A program made the position numbers and the translations under genes. Under the pieces are notes generated by a model. It ran no database searches, was not told the DNA's origin, and was given only the letters and a program-made list of their open reading frames with translations. A stretch of DNA of 64,000 bases, taken from the NCBI RefSeq assembly GCF_004919045.1, contig NZ_SWDW01000003.1, positions 124,001 to 188,000 of the forward strand, written 5' to 3'. Below, in pieces: positions 8,528 through 16,747 of the stretch (positions are counted from its first letter, which is position 1; each line of letters starts with the position of its first letter). This DNA is from Sinomonas albida. Lineage in GTDB: Bacteria > Actinomycetota > Actinomycetes > Actinomycetales > Micrococcaceae.

Positions 8528-9712
8528 CTAGACGATTGCGGAGATGCCCGTGATCGCGCGGCCCGTCACGAGGGTGTTGATCTCGTGCGTGCCCTCGTAC
8601 GAGAACACGGCCTCGGCATCCGCAAACACCTTGGCCATTCCGTAGTCCGTCACGATGCCGTTGCCGCCCAGGATGCCGCGGCCCAACGCCACCGACTCGC
8701 GCATGCGGGCCGTCGTGTAGGCCTTCGCGAGAGCTGATTGCTCGTCGCGCGCCCGGCCGGCCTCCTCGAGCTGCGACAAGCGCACCATGAGGCCGAGCGA
8801 GCTCACCATGTTGCCGAGCATCGTCACGAGCTGATCCTGGACAAGCTGGAAGGAGGCGATCGGGCGGCCGAACTGCATGCGCTCCACGGCGTAGCGGCGG
8901 GCCACGTCGAACGCGGCCATCTGGAGCCCAACGGCCTGCCACGCGACCGAGAGCCTCGTGACCTTGAGTACGCGGTTCGTGTCGCGGAAGCTGTTCCCGT
9001 GGGCGAGCTTGAACTCGTGCGGCACCACGACGTTTTCGAGGGTGACGTCGGCATTCTGGACTGTTCGGAGAGAGATCTTGTTCTCGATCTTGGTCGCCGA
9101 ATAGCCCTCAAGGGAGGTGTCTACGAGGAAAGCCTTGACCTGATCGTCGTCGACGTCGCGGGCGAAGACGACGATCCAGTCCGAGAACGTCGCGTTGCCG
9201 ATCCAGCGCTTCGCGCCGTTGAGCACCCAGTTCGAGCCTTCGCGCCGAGCCGTGGTCCGGGTTCCGCCCGCCACGTCGCTGCCGCCGAGCGGCTCCGTGA
9301 GCCCAAACGCCCCGATCTTCCGCAGGGAGTACACGTCGGGCAGCCATTCCTCCTGCTGCTCGTGCGAGGCGAGAAGCTCGAGCGACCCAGTGAAGAGCCC
9401 GTCGTGAACGCCCATGAACGTCGCGATCGAGGCATCGGCCCTCGTGAACTCGGCGTGCAGGAGGCCGGCCAGGAGGTTCGAATGCCCCTGGCGGCGGATC
9501 GGGCTCACGACGTCCAGCTCGGCGAGGCGCGGGACAAGGCCGTGCGGAAACTCCGCGCGGTTCCAGCACTCGACTGCGATGGGACGCACGTTCGCGTCGA
9601 GCCAGTCGCGGACCTCGTGGAGCCGGTCACGCTCCTTGTCCGAGAGAAGCGCCTCGAACGCGTAGAAATCGCCGTCGGCGTAGGGCAGCTCAACCGGAAT
9701 CGTCTGGGTCAC
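8528..9712 (-). CDS. Acyl-CoA dehydrogenase, glutaryl-CoA dehydrogenase-like
   Basis: A 394-residue FAD enzyme that oxidises an acyl-CoA to the 2-enoyl-CoA. The N-terminal helical domain, the middle beta domain with LTEPLGGSDVAGGTRTTA, and the C-terminal domain are all present. The last 40 residues, with ILGGNGIVTDYGMAKV and the catalytic-glutamate segment YEGTHEIN followed by TLVTGRAITG, closely resemble the glutaryl-CoA dehydrogenase subgroup. Substrate choice cannot be read with certainty. The start is GTG. A perfect palindrome sits about 45 bp upstream (9755-9770), which suggests control by a TetR-type repressor. Confidence 0.9.
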   Translation of the reverse strand: MTQTIPVELPYADGDFYAFEALLSDKERDRLHEVRDWLDANVRPIAVECWNRAEFPHGLVPRLAELDVVSPIRRQGHSNLLAGLLHAEFTRADASIATFMGVHDGLFTGSLELLASHEQQEEWLPDVYSLRKIGAFGLTEPLGGSDVAGGTRTTARREGSNWVLNGAKRWIGNATFSDWIVVFARDVDDDQVKAFLVDTSLEGYSATKIENKISLRTVQNADVTLENVVVPHEFKLAHGNSFRDTNRVLKVTRLSVAWQAVGLQMAAFDVARRYAVERMQFGRPIASFQLVQDQLVTMLGNMVSSLGLMVRLSQLEEAGRARDEQSALAKAYTTARMRESVALGRGILGGNGIVTDYGMAKVFADAEAVFSYEGTHEINTLVTGRAITGISAIV

Positions 9713-9754
9713 GGTGTCCTCCTGACCTCAAGGGCCAGATGATCACCGGCCGTA

Positions 9755-9770
9755 GTTACTGGTCAGTAAC
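9755..9770. promoter_or_regulatory. Perfect palindromic operator upstream of the acyl-CoA dehydrogenase gene
   Basis: GTTACTG-GT-CAGTAAC is a perfect 16-bp inverted repeat 42 bp before the start codon. A possible minus-strand -10 box (TATGTT) overlaps its edge. Size and symmetry fit a TetR-family operator such as those that control fatty-acid degradation genes. No TetR gene lies nearby, so the regulator is unknown. Confidence 0.6.
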
Positions 9771-9867
9771 ATAGCAGCGGCAGCCCAAGCCGACAAGACC
9801 CATACCTTGCCTCGGCACGCGGTCCGCGACGGCGAGGAGCGAGTATTCCTTGCTGGACCGTCCTTGC

Positions 9868-10182
9868 TCAACCACCGGACTCCACGGACCCCTCGCGCGG
9901 CGCTTTGGCCTTGCGCGCACTCCAGGTCTTCGAGCTAGAGTTTATGCCATGCGAAGTATTACTAGATATTACGGGCACAAAAAAGACCTCGAACGGCACG
10001 TCGAGGGCGAGGCAGATGCGCTTGGCCGTGCGGGCACCGTTGACGGATTGAGTCCTCCCGGAGACGAGGTTGTCGATGGTTCCCGGCGCGCAGCCAACGA
10101 ACTCCGCAAGGCCCCGGTTTGACAGGCCGCGAATGGACATCAGCTCCACTAGGGCGTCGTGCGCCACAAGCTTCATGCGCAT
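9868..10182 (-). CDS. Small XRE-type helix-turn-helix protein
   Basis: A 104-residue DNA-binding protein. Residues about 8-65 fit a Cro/C1-type helix-turn-helix: LMSIRGLSNRGLAEFVGCAP, then TIDNLVSGRTQSVNGARTAK, then the closing helix RICLALDVPFEVFFV. The remainder is a short basic tail. It resembles phage or excisionase-adjacent repressors, but there is no integrase or phage gene here. It diverges from another helix-turn-helix gene, and the 282 bp between them carry five TTAGGCA boxes. The ATG at 10176 is an equally possible start. Confidence 0.75.
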   Translation of the reverse strand: MRMKLVAHDALVELMSIRGLSNRGLAEFVGCAPGTIDNLVSGRTQSVNGARTAKRICLALDVPFEVFFVPVISSNTSHGINSSSKTWSARKAKAPREGSVESGG

Positions 10183-10287
10183 GCCGGCGTGCCACCCCCT
10201 CAGGTACGTCCGATGCCTGATGCGTTACCCCATTCAATCGACAGCCTCGCGCAACGTCAAGCATGAGGTAACGTCAAACCAAGCAAA

Positions 10288-10416
10288 GTTAGGCACATCT
10301 TAGGCAGCCGCATCCATCGATCCGCGAGATCACGCGGATCGCACCACTGAAAAGTTAGGCAGAAGTTAGGCACCCCGGCTCGGCGTGTCGGCACGCGACG
10401 GCGAGAGATGCCTAAG
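10288..10416. promoter_or_regulatory. Array of TTAGGCA boxes between two divergent helix-turn-helix genes
   Basis: GTTAGGCA occurs at 10288-10295, 10354-10361 and 10365-10372, CTTAGGCA at 10299-10306, and an inverted CTTAGGCA at 10409-10416. Two pairs are spaced exactly 11 bp apart, one helical turn, as expected for cooperative binding on one face of the DNA. The array fills the promoter region between the genes at 9868 and 10465. Which of the two proteins binds it is unknown. Confidence 0.65.
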
Positions 10417-10464
10417 ATTCAGGAGTTGGACCCACACCGTCCAACACGAAATGAGGGGAGAGTG

Positions 10465-11010
10465 ATGAGCCAGCCTGATCTCGGAACGCTGCTTGCGGAG
10501 GTGAAGGCTGCCCGCGGCTGGTCCTTCGAGGCCATGTCGCGAGCGTGCGGCGGCGTCCCCACCGGCAAGCGACTCTTCCAGCTCATCAACTCGCCCTTGA
10601 AGAACTTCCCGGATCCCGACACGATCCGGGGCCTGCAGAAGGCCACCGGTGCCAGCACGACCGAAATCGTGATGGCTGCAGCCCGGTCGCTCGGCCTCGA
10701 CGTCACCGAAACGGACCCCGACGCTCTGCATGTCCCCGGCATCTCGCTCGCCTCCGACAGCGGTCGCAACGCGCTCCTCACGATCGGAAGGGAACTCGCA
10801 GACGCCGCGGCTGAAGTGGCAGCCAGCGGATCGTCACGCGGACGGAAAGCACAGGGCGGGTCGGCCGGCCGGAAGTCAGGCCGCGGGGCGCAGGGCCCGG
10901 CAACCGACCTCCCGGACAACTGGCAGGACCTCGCCGCCTATCAGGGACCTGAGGGCCACCTCCGCCGCGCGGACGAATGGGACTCAAGGGGCGAAGAGTC
11001 CCAGGGCTGA
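10465..11010 (+). CDS. Helix-turn-helix protein with disordered C-terminus
   Basis: A 181-residue protein of unknown role. Residues about 5-75 look like a divergent XRE-type DNA-binding domain (LGTLLAEVKAARGWSFEAMS, PTGKRLFQLIN, IRGLQKATGASTTEIVMAA). After a short linker the C-terminus is rich in Gly, Arg, Ser and Lys (about 120-150) and then acidic. The ATG at 10465 follows a good GGGGAG site, so it was chosen over 10408. The gene is divergent from the small XRE gene at 9868 and convergent with the gene ending at 11026. Confidence 0.7.
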   Translation: MSQPDLGTLLAEVKAARGWSFEAMSRACGGVPTGKRLFQLINSPLKNFPDPDTIRGLQKATGASTTEIVMAAARSLGLDVTETDPDALHVPGISLASDSGRNALLTIGRELADAAAEVAASGSSRGRKAQGGSAGRKSGRGAQGPATDLPDNWQDLAAYQGPEGHLRRADEWDSRGEESQG

Positions 11011-11025
11011 CTGCCCCCGCGATCG

Positions 11026-11997
11026 TCAGCGACGCCCTTCGACCGCATCAGCAACGCGATGGGCGAGGAGTTCGAACTGCGCCCACAGGCCCTCGCGGAT
11101 CGGACCCGGCGGGCAGTTCGCGATCCGGAACCTGACCCGCACCGTTCCGCGGTGCGCGACATGGAGATTGAGGTACGGGTCGCCGTCCGGTGAGCGGGCG
11201 TACGCCACCTTCCACGCCGGGTTGCCCCGCCCATAGCCTCCGGGAAGCCAGAAGACGCAACTTTCGCACTCTTCGTCGACCACGACGAGCGGCGGACGCA
11301 CGGGCTGGTCCGAGTGATCGAGATCCTCTTCGCGGAGGAAGAAGAGCGTGCCGGGGACGCTCAGCACGAGGCGGTCCCAGCTCCTGTGGCTGCCCAAGTC
11401 GAAGAGCGTCACGGGGAGCAGCGCGGATTCGGCGATGAGCGCGTCTTCGCCGCCATCCCCGGCAGGGCCGCCCTCCCCGCCTTCGTGCGCGCCGCCGTCG
11501 TCCGCGACTCCTTCACGACGCACGCCGTCCGCGCCGCCGTCAAGGTCTCGGTCGTCGCTCGTGCCGTCGCCCACCAGACGCAGGGCGCGCCGGATGTCGA
11601 ACTCGTGCTCGAGCTCCCACAGGGTGGCCGTGAGGTCCTCGCCCCGCGAGGGCGGGCCGAATCCCGCCCCGGCGGCCCCCTGACTCGCCGAGGCCGACGA
11701 CTCGGCACCAGCCGCGACGGTCTCCGGCACGGGGAGGATCGCGCTCGGACCCGGGCGGCGCGCCACCGTGGCGTTCCGGAGCTCTCTGTCGAGCTCCAAG
11801 ATCCGTTGCCGCGCGACGATGCCCATGAGCACGCCAGCCGCCGCGAAGACCAAGCCTGCTACCGGGACGAGGGGAACGGTGCCCGCTGCAGAGAGAATGG
11901 CTACGGCGGCACCCGCAAGCGCCGCGGCGCGGCCGGTCCACAGCGCCTCGACAGAGGCGCGACGCAGCCGCTTCAAGTGCTCGGTTCGCTGGCCCAC
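11026..11997 (-). CDS. Uncharacterised membrane-anchored protein
   Basis: I do not recognise this 323-residue protein. The GTG at 11997 with an upstream GGGGAA is the likely start. Residues about 18-62 form two adjacent membrane helices (AAALAGAAVAILSAAG and VAGLVFAAAGVLMGIVA). A long Ala/Gly/Asp-rich, probably disordered region follows (about 90-190). The last 130 residues form a compact, probably folded domain containing the segments LFDLGSHRSWDRLVLSVPG and PPLVVVDEECESCVFWLPGG. It sits between two DNA-binding genes and a small membrane gene and has no obvious operon partner. Confidence 0.6.
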   Translation of the reverse strand: MGQRTEHLKRLRRASVEALWTGRAAALAGAAVAILSAAGTVPLVPVAGLVFAAAGVLMGIVARQRILELDRELRNATVARRPGPSAILPVPETVAAGAESSASASQGAAGAGFGPPSRGEDLTATLWELEHEFDIRRALRLVGDGTSDDRDLDGGADGVRREGVADDGGAHEGGEGGPAGDGGEDALIAESALLPVTLFDLGSHRSWDRLVLSVPGTLFFLREEDLDHSDQPVRPPLVVVDEECESCVFWLPGGYGRGNPAWKVAYARSPDGDPYLNLHVAHRGTVRVRFRIANCPPGPIREGLWAQFELLAHRVADAVEGRR

Positions 11998-12237
11998 GCT
12001 TTCCCCAATTCTTGGGCCGCGCCGACTGCCTCGACAGCGAGGACCAGGCGGAACGGCCTGCCCACACGATAAGGCAAGATTCGGTCCTGCGGAATGGGTC
12101 ATCGGCGCGTCACGTCACGGGGCTCGGCGGGCCGCGCCGGGCGCTCGACGCTGCACGCTCTCCGCGGCGCGGAGAGTATGCTCTCCACCGTTGGGGGGAG
12201 CGAAGGAGTGCCCCTGCGGACCAGACAGGAGCACACA

Positions 12238-12792
12238 TTGAGCCAGGAATCCGCCGGGCCGCAGCGGCCCGCCGCCGAATGGCCCGCCGCGCCGAGCTGG
12301 ACCGGCCCAGCTCCGACTGGACCGGCCGTCCTCTCCCCGAGAGATGCCGCGAGGTCGAGCCGCTGGCGGATCATCGTCGGCTGCAGCGCCCTCTTTCTCG
12401 CCCTGTTCTCCGGCTTCTACGGCTACCTGAACTGGACGTCGGTCGCACGGGCGACGAGCGCCATCCAGGCAGCAGGGGGCTTCGTCCCTGAGAGCGCCAT
12501 GGCTGCGGCCGTCGCTATCGTCGCCGCGTTCTGCGTGCTCGCCGTGTGCTATGCCGGTGTCGGCGTGTGGAACATCGTGGCGCGGAACTCGACGGCGAAG
12601 GCGCCGCTCATCGCGGCGATCGTCCTCGCCGCCGTCGCGCTCGTTCTCGTAGTGCTGTACACGGTGAGCCGCCCCACGGGCGTGACCCAGATCGGGGCAT
12701 TCGCGCTCAATGTCCTCATCATTGTGCGGTCCGCGGTCATCCTCCGGATGAAGACGGGACCAGCAGGGCACCCGATCACAACGCGTGCCTGA
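12238..12792 (+). CDS. Uncharacterised four-helix membrane protein
   Basis: A 184-residue protein whose Pro/Ala-rich N-terminus of about 45 residues precedes four predicted membrane segments: IIVGCSALFLALFSGFYGYL, AVAIVAAFCVLAVCYAGVGV, LIAAIVLAAVALVLVVLY, and a final one near AFALNVLIIVRSAVI. No family is recognised. The TTG at 12238 has an AGGAG site six bases upstream. The frame is open back to 12094 and a GTG at 12208 is an alternative, so the start is uncertain. It is divergent from the gene ending at 11026. Confidence 0.6.
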   Translation: MSQESAGPQRPAAEWPAAPSWTGPAPTGPAVLSPRDAARSSRWRIIVGCSALFLALFSGFYGYLNWTSVARATSAIQAAGGFVPESAMAAAVAIVAAFCVLAVCYAGVGVWNIVARNSTAKAPLIAAIVLAAVALVLVVLYTVSRPTGVTQIGAFALNVLIIVRSAVILRMKTGPAGHPITTRA

Positions 12793-12817
12793 CCACCCAG
12801 GACGCCCGATCACACAG

Positions 12818-12891
12818 TAGGGGCGGCGGGGCTTGAACCCGCGACCGACGGATTATGAGTCCGCTGCTCTAACCGGCTGAGCTACACCCCC
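12818..12891 (-). tRNA. tRNA with CAT anticodon (elongator Met or Ile2)
   Basis: Full cloverleaf on the minus strand: acceptor GGGGGTG paired with CGCCCCT (first pair G-T), D arm GCTC/GAGC, anticodon stem GCGGA/TCCGT around loop CTCATAA, and T arm GCGGG/CCCGC with loop TTCAAGC. The discriminator is A and no CCA is encoded. It is not an initiator tRNA, because it lacks the three G-C pairs typical of the initiator anticodon stem. Whether it is elongator tRNA-Met or lysidine-modified tRNA-Ile2 cannot be settled by eye. Confidence 0.92.
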
Positions 12892-13001
12892 GCACAGCAG
12901 CAATAGCTGCGCATTACAGGCTACAGGAGCCGAGGCCCCGCACCGGCCGTCCGCCGCGCCAGCCGCGCTCGAGTGCTCAGCTGCCAGCCGCGCTCGGGGG
13001 C

Positions 13002-14210
13002 TCAGCCGTGCTCGGGGACAGTGTCCGCCCCACGGTAGAGCGCTTCGAAGGTGTCGAGCGTGCTCTTGATGCTGTGCTTCTGCACCATCTCGTGGCTCAC
13101 CTTGCCCATCGCGGTGCGCTCGGCCTCCGGCAGGCTCACAATCGCCGAGAGCTTGGCCGAAAGGTCGTCGCGGTCGTTGGGACGGAACAGATAGCCGTTC
13201 TCGCCGTCCCGGACGAGGTGCGGGAGAGCCATCGCGTTGGCCAACACCACGGGAGTCGAGGCGCTCATCGCCTCAAGCGTCACGAGGGACTGGAGCTCCG
13301 CCGTGCCTGGCATGCAGAACACGTCAGCGCGGATGTAGGCCTCGCGGAGTTCCGCATCCGGCGCGAGGCCGAGGAATCGCACTCGATCCCCGAGGCCGAG
13401 CCGCGCGACCTGCGCATCGAGTCGCTGGCGGATCTCGCCATCGCCCACGATCTCGAGGTGCACGTTGAGCTCCTTCGGGAGCTTCGCGACGGCGTCGATG
13501 AGGACGTCGATGTTCTTCTCCTCGGCGAGCCGCCCCGCGAAGAGCACTGTCGGCCAGGGGTTGCGCTCGATGCGCTCCCCGGGCGCGAGCTCGTAAGCGT
13601 GGGAATCGATGCCGTTTGAGAGCGGGATGACCTTGTGGAGGAAGGCGTGGTCGCGCATCGCCTTGGCGGCGAGCGGCGTGGGCGTCGTGACGACGTTTGC
13701 CCGGCCCATGACCTTGCCCATGTCCTTCCAGGACTGGCGCCCCACGATGTCGAGGAACCACTTCGGGAACGGCAGGAACGGGTTGAGGTTCTCCGGCATG
13801 AAGTGGTTCGTCGCGACGACGCGGATCCCACGCTTCACGGCCTCGTACAGGACGTGCTCGCCGATCATGTAGTGGCTCTGGATGTGGACGACGTCCGGCT
13901 GGACACGGTCGAAGAGGAGCGCGATCTCCTTCTTGATCTCCCAGGGGAACACCACGCGGAAGTACGGGTGCGTGGGCACCGAGTGCGAGCGCAGGCGGTG
14001 GACCGTGGCTTCGGGGCGGGCCTCGCTGAAGCTCTTGCCCTTGTCGGCGCGGCTCGCGAGCACGTGGACGTTGTGCCCGCGGGCGGTCATCCCCTTCGCG
14101 AGGCGGTAGCCGAACTGCGCGGCACCGTTCACGTGGGGCGGATAGGTGTCTGCGCCGATCAGGATCGTCAGCGGCTTGTCGGTCTGAGCCTCGGGGTCGG
14201 GCAGGGTCAC
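13002..14210 (-). CDS. GT4-type glycosyltransferase
   Basis: A 402-residue GT-B fold retaining glycosyltransferase, cytosolic or membrane-associated. The N-terminal domain opens with ILIGADTYPPHVNGAAQFG, typical of GT4 enzymes that glycosylate lipids. The donor-binding half has NGID, LFAGRLAEEKNIDVLIDA, and the E-x7-E motif in ELQSLVTLEAM. The GTG at 14210 has an AGGAGAG site, so it was chosen over the long upstream frame. Family members include mannosyl- and glucosyltransferases acting on phosphatidylinositol or diacylglycerol. The adjacent CDP-alcohol phosphatidyltransferase fits a lipid acceptor, but the acceptor is an inference. Confidence 0.88.
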   Translation of the reverse strand: MTLPDPEAQTDKPLTILIGADTYPPHVNGAAQFGYRLAKGMTARGHNVHVLASRADKGKSFSEARPEATVHRLRSHSVPTHPYFRVVFPWEIKKEIALLFDRVQPDVVHIQSHYMIGEHVLYEAVKRGIRVVATNHFMPENLNPFLPFPKWFLDIVGRQSWKDMGKVMGRANVVTTPTPLAAKAMRDHAFLHKVIPLSNGIDSHAYELAPGERIERNPWPTVLFAGRLAEEKNIDVLIDAVAKLPKELNVHLEIVGDGEIRQRLDAQVARLGLGDRVRFLGLAPDAELREAYIRADVFCMPGTAELQSLVTLEAMSASTPVVLANAMALPHLVRDGENGYLFRPNDRDDLSAKLSAIVSLPEAERTAMGKVSHEMVQKHSIKSTLDTFEALYRGADTVPEHG

Positions 14211-14233
14211 GAATATCTCTCCTGGTCGGCCGG

Positions 14234-15151
14234 TCACTGCCCGGGTCCGCTGGAACCCCGGAGTTCGCGGGCCGCTTCGTTCCTGCGGCTCGTGACCTCC
14301 GGGTGATGCCGGGACAGGGCAACGACACCCACGATAGCAACGAGCGCAGCCGCAGCCATGCCGATTCCCATCACGGGCGGTACGTGTGGCGCGAGCTCGC
14401 CGAGGATCGTGATGCCGATCGCGATGCCCACCATCGGGTCGATCACGGTGAGCCCCGCGATGACGAGGTCCGGCGGGCCCGCCGAGTACGCGTTCTGGAC
14501 GAACCACGAGCCGAGGCCGCCGGCCGCCGCGATAGCGAGGATCGAGTACCACTGGACATTGAGCAGAAACAGCCCGTTCGGATCGAGGAGCTGCGTGCCG
14601 ATGATGCGGGTGAGGACCGCCACGAAGCCGAACAGGACGCCCGCACCGAGGATGAAGACGAAGGCGTTGAGCCGCCGCCTGAAGACGACGGCGAGCCCGC
14701 CGAACAGCGCGATCGCGAGTGCGAGCAAGAGCACAATCGTGAGCTCCTCGGCGCTCGAGACGTGATGGTTCTCGACTGTCGCCCCGACGGCCAGAAGCAC
14801 GAAGACCGCGGACCCCGTGACGCACGAGCTGATCGCGACGACGGTCGGACGGTTGAGGGTGATCCCCTGATCCTTCGAATTCACAACGGTCGTGATGACC
14901 AGGGCGATCGCCCCGATCGGCTGGACAACTGTGAGCGGGGCGGTGATGAGGGCCATCATGTTGGACAGCAGCCCGAGTCCCAGGAGCAGGAGCCCGAGGA
15001 GCCACCGCGGGTTCCGAAGAAGCCGCAGGAAGCCGTTCGAGTTGAGTCCCAGGCCCCCGGTATCTGCCTTGACGGCACTCCCCTGACGCTGGGCACCGAG
15101 GGCGAGGAAGAGCGCCCCAAGGAGGGCGAGGACAACGGCGAACAAGACCAT
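14234..15151 (-). CDS. DMT-superfamily membrane transporter
   Basis: A 305-residue integral membrane protein with nine or ten helices and the internal duplication expected of drug/metabolite transporters (NIPA/EamA-like). Recognisable segments are LFAVVLALLGALFLALGAQ at the start, NMMALITAPLTVVQPIGAIA, and AGLTVIDPMVGIAIGITILG in the second half. The start ATG overlaps the stop codon of the upstream CDP-alcohol phosphatidyltransferase gene by one base (TGATG), so the two are cotranslated. The glycosyltransferase follows 23 bp downstream. Its cargo is unknown. Confidence 0.82.
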   Translation of the reverse strand: MVLFAVVLALLGALFLALGAQRQGSAVKADTGGLGLNSNGFLRLLRNPRWLLGLLLLGLGLLSNMMALITAPLTVVQPIGAIALVITTVVNSKDQGITLNRPTVVAISSCVTGSAVFVLLAVGATVENHHVSSAEELTIVLLLALAIALFGGLAVVFRRRLNAFVFILGAGVLFGFVAVLTRIIGTQLLDPNGLFLLNVQWYSILAIAAAGGLGSWFVQNAYSAGPPDLVIAGLTVIDPMVGIAIGITILGELAPHVPPVMGIGMAAAALVAIVGVVALSRHHPEVTSRRNEAARELRGSSGPGQ

Positions 15152-15822
15152 CAGAGCCGCCCCCCGCCGTCGTCCGCTGCGCCGTCCCGGCCGCCGTGGG
15201 GCTCTCCGGTTCGCCGCTCGCTCCGGACGCCGCGGCCCTTGCGCACGATCGCCCAGAAGTAGTTGTATCCCGCCACCCAGTGCCCCAGGAGGCCGAGCAC
15301 GAGGAAGAGCCACGCGAGCGCGAGATACACCTCCGCGCCGGGGATCCGCAGCTTCGAGAGGACCAGGAGCGGCGTGCCCACGAGCAGGAACGCCGTGCGC
15401 ACCTTGCCGATGCGGCTGACGGGAAGGTCCGGGTGGTTGCGGAAGTAGAAGAGGGACGCCGTGCCGAGGACGACGTCGGGCAGGAGGAGCGCAGCGAAGT
15501 ACCACCACTGGATCACTCCCGCGAGCACGAGGGTGAGCCCCACTGCGAGGAGTGCGAGGCGATCGGCAGCGGGATCAAGCACCCGCCCGAGCTCGGACAC
15601 CTGGTCGAAGCGCCGGGCAACATACCCGTCGACCCAGTCCGTGCCGCCCATGACCGCGAGCACGAAGACGGCCCAGCCGTATTCGCGTGCGCCGAGGACG
15701 AGCCACATGAAGAGCGGCACGCCCATGAAGCGGACCACCGTGAGCACGTTCGGCACAGTCAGCACGCGATGGTGGTAGACCGACGGCTGCCCAGGACGGG
15801 CACCCGCGCCGAAGATCTTCAT
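15151..15822 (-). CDS. CDP-alcohol phosphatidyltransferase family protein
   Basis: A 223-residue membrane enzyme of the PgsA/CLS type, which moves a phosphatidyl group from CDP-diacylglycerol to an alcohol. The diagnostic D-x2-DG-x2-AR-x8-G-x3-D-x3-D motif is visible as DWVDGYVARRFDQVSELG followed by RVLDPAAD. Four to six membrane segments surround it, and the polar C-terminus ends in a Gly/Asp-rich tail. The acceptor alcohol (glycerol phosphate, inositol phosphate or another) is not evident. It heads a tight transcript with a DMT carrier and a GT4 enzyme. Confidence 0.9.
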   Translation of the reverse strand: MKIFGAGARPGQPSVYHHRVLTVPNVLTVVRFMGVPLFMWLVLGAREYGWAVFVLAVMGGTDWVDGYVARRFDQVSELGRVLDPAADRLALLAVGLTLVLAGVIQWWYFAALLLPDVVLGTASLFYFRNHPDLPVSRIGKVRTAFLLVGTPLLVLSKLRIPGAEVYLALAWLFLVLGLLGHWVAGYNYFWAIVRKGRGVRSERRTGEPHGGRDGAADDGGGRL

Positions 15823-15853
15823 CGAGAGTCCCGAGCAGCGGCCCGAGGCCGCG

Positions 15854-16747
15854 TCAGCTCTTCACCAGCTTGCGCAGGAACACGACGAAAGCTGTGGCGG
15901 AGACCGTGAAGACCGCAATCGGTGCCCACCGCTCCTTGACGGCGTCGGCAGTGGACGACGCGCGGGCCGCAGCCTCCGCTGTCGGCTCGCCGGCTGCGGC
16001 TCCCGTCGGGGCGTGGGAGGTGCGCTGGGCCTTCGCCAGCGCGGCTCCCCGAAGCCGGAAGAACGCGTCGCGCGCGTCGTCGGCAAAGGCCTCCGCCTGG
16101 CGCTTGACGTCGAGTTCCTCGACGAGTCCGTCGCGGACGTCGAGGATGTGGTCGCGCCGCTTCGCGATGCGGGCGCGGAGCTCCGCCTCGCTCGGGGTCG
16201 GCGGCTTGATCTTGCCGTGCGCCCGGTCTTCGGCAGCCTTGTCCATCTTGGCCTTGGCCGCGGCCGCTTCCTTCGCCGCCTGCGCGCGCTTGTATTGGAT
16301 CGTGGTGGGATCGAGGACGCGCGGATCGAAGTCGCGACCCTCGGTGATGACGCCCAGATCGTGTCGGATCCCGCGAATTGCGTCAGCGGGCATGAGCGGC
16401 ATGGCCTTCTTGACGTTGCCCAGTCCGAGCAGCGCGGCAACGGCGAGGATGACGAGGCACGCGGCACCGACGATGAGGGCGGCCAGCCAGCCCGGCATGA
16501 CCGTCGCGAGGCCGAGGATCGCCGCCACCACGAGGGCGATCACCAAGAGGCCGAGGAATACGAGCGCCACGGCGAAGAGTCCGGCCCCGATGCCGACCTT
16601 GACCCCTCGGGCCTTGAGTTCGTACTTCGCGAGGGCAATTTCGTCGTTGAGCTGACGGGGAGCCAGTCTCGCAGCCTGACCCACCAGGTCCGGCAGGGCC
16701 GCAAGGCGCGGACGCCTCCCGGCAGGCGAGCTGTGGCGACCACTCAT
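15854..16747 (-). CDS. Holin-X superfamily protein (phage holin family, housekeeping)
   Basis: A 297-residue protein matching the actinobacterial Holin-X pattern. An amphipathic stretch (LAPRQLNDEIALAKYELKA) leads into two membrane helices at about 50-110 (VGIGAGLFAVALVFLGLLVI and LAALIVGAACLVILAVAALL). A charged, coiled-coil-like region at about 150-230 and a final helix (VFTVSATAFVVFLRKLV) follow. Despite its name the family is chromosomal in actinobacteria and not tied to prophages. It lies 31 bp upstream of the CDP-alcohol phosphatidyltransferase gene and may be cotranscribed. Its function is unknown. Confidence 0.75.
   Translation of the reverse strand: MSGRHSSPAGRRPRLAALPDLVGQAARLAPRQLNDEIALAKYELKARGVKVGIGAGLFAVALVFLGLLVIALVVAAILGLATVMPGWLAALIVGAACLVILAVAALLGLGNVKKAMPLMPADAIRGIRHDLGVITEGRDFDPRVLDPTTIQYKRAQAAKEAAAAKAKMDKAAEDRAHGKIKPPTPSEAELRARIAKRRDHILDVRDGLVEELDVKRQAEAFADDARDAFFRLRGAALAKAQRTSHAPTGAAAGEPTAEAAARASSTADAVKERWAPIAVFTVSATAFVVFLRKLVKS

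Noticed and set aside
9868-11010. A prophage or integrative element remnant around the helix-turn-helix pair
   Set aside because: No integrase, terminase, capsid or attachment-site duplication is visible, and the nearby tRNA (12818-12891) has no second copy of its 3' end in the window outside the gene.
13002-15005. A 667-residue reading of the glycosyltransferase frame
   Set aside because: The first 265 residues come from reading through the DMT gene in the wrong frame; family N-terminus and ribosome site put the start at 14210.
15854-16747. A phage lysis holin
   Set aside because: The Holin-X family in actinobacteria is chromosomal; there is no endolysin or phage gene nearby, and the protein is much longer than a lysis holin.
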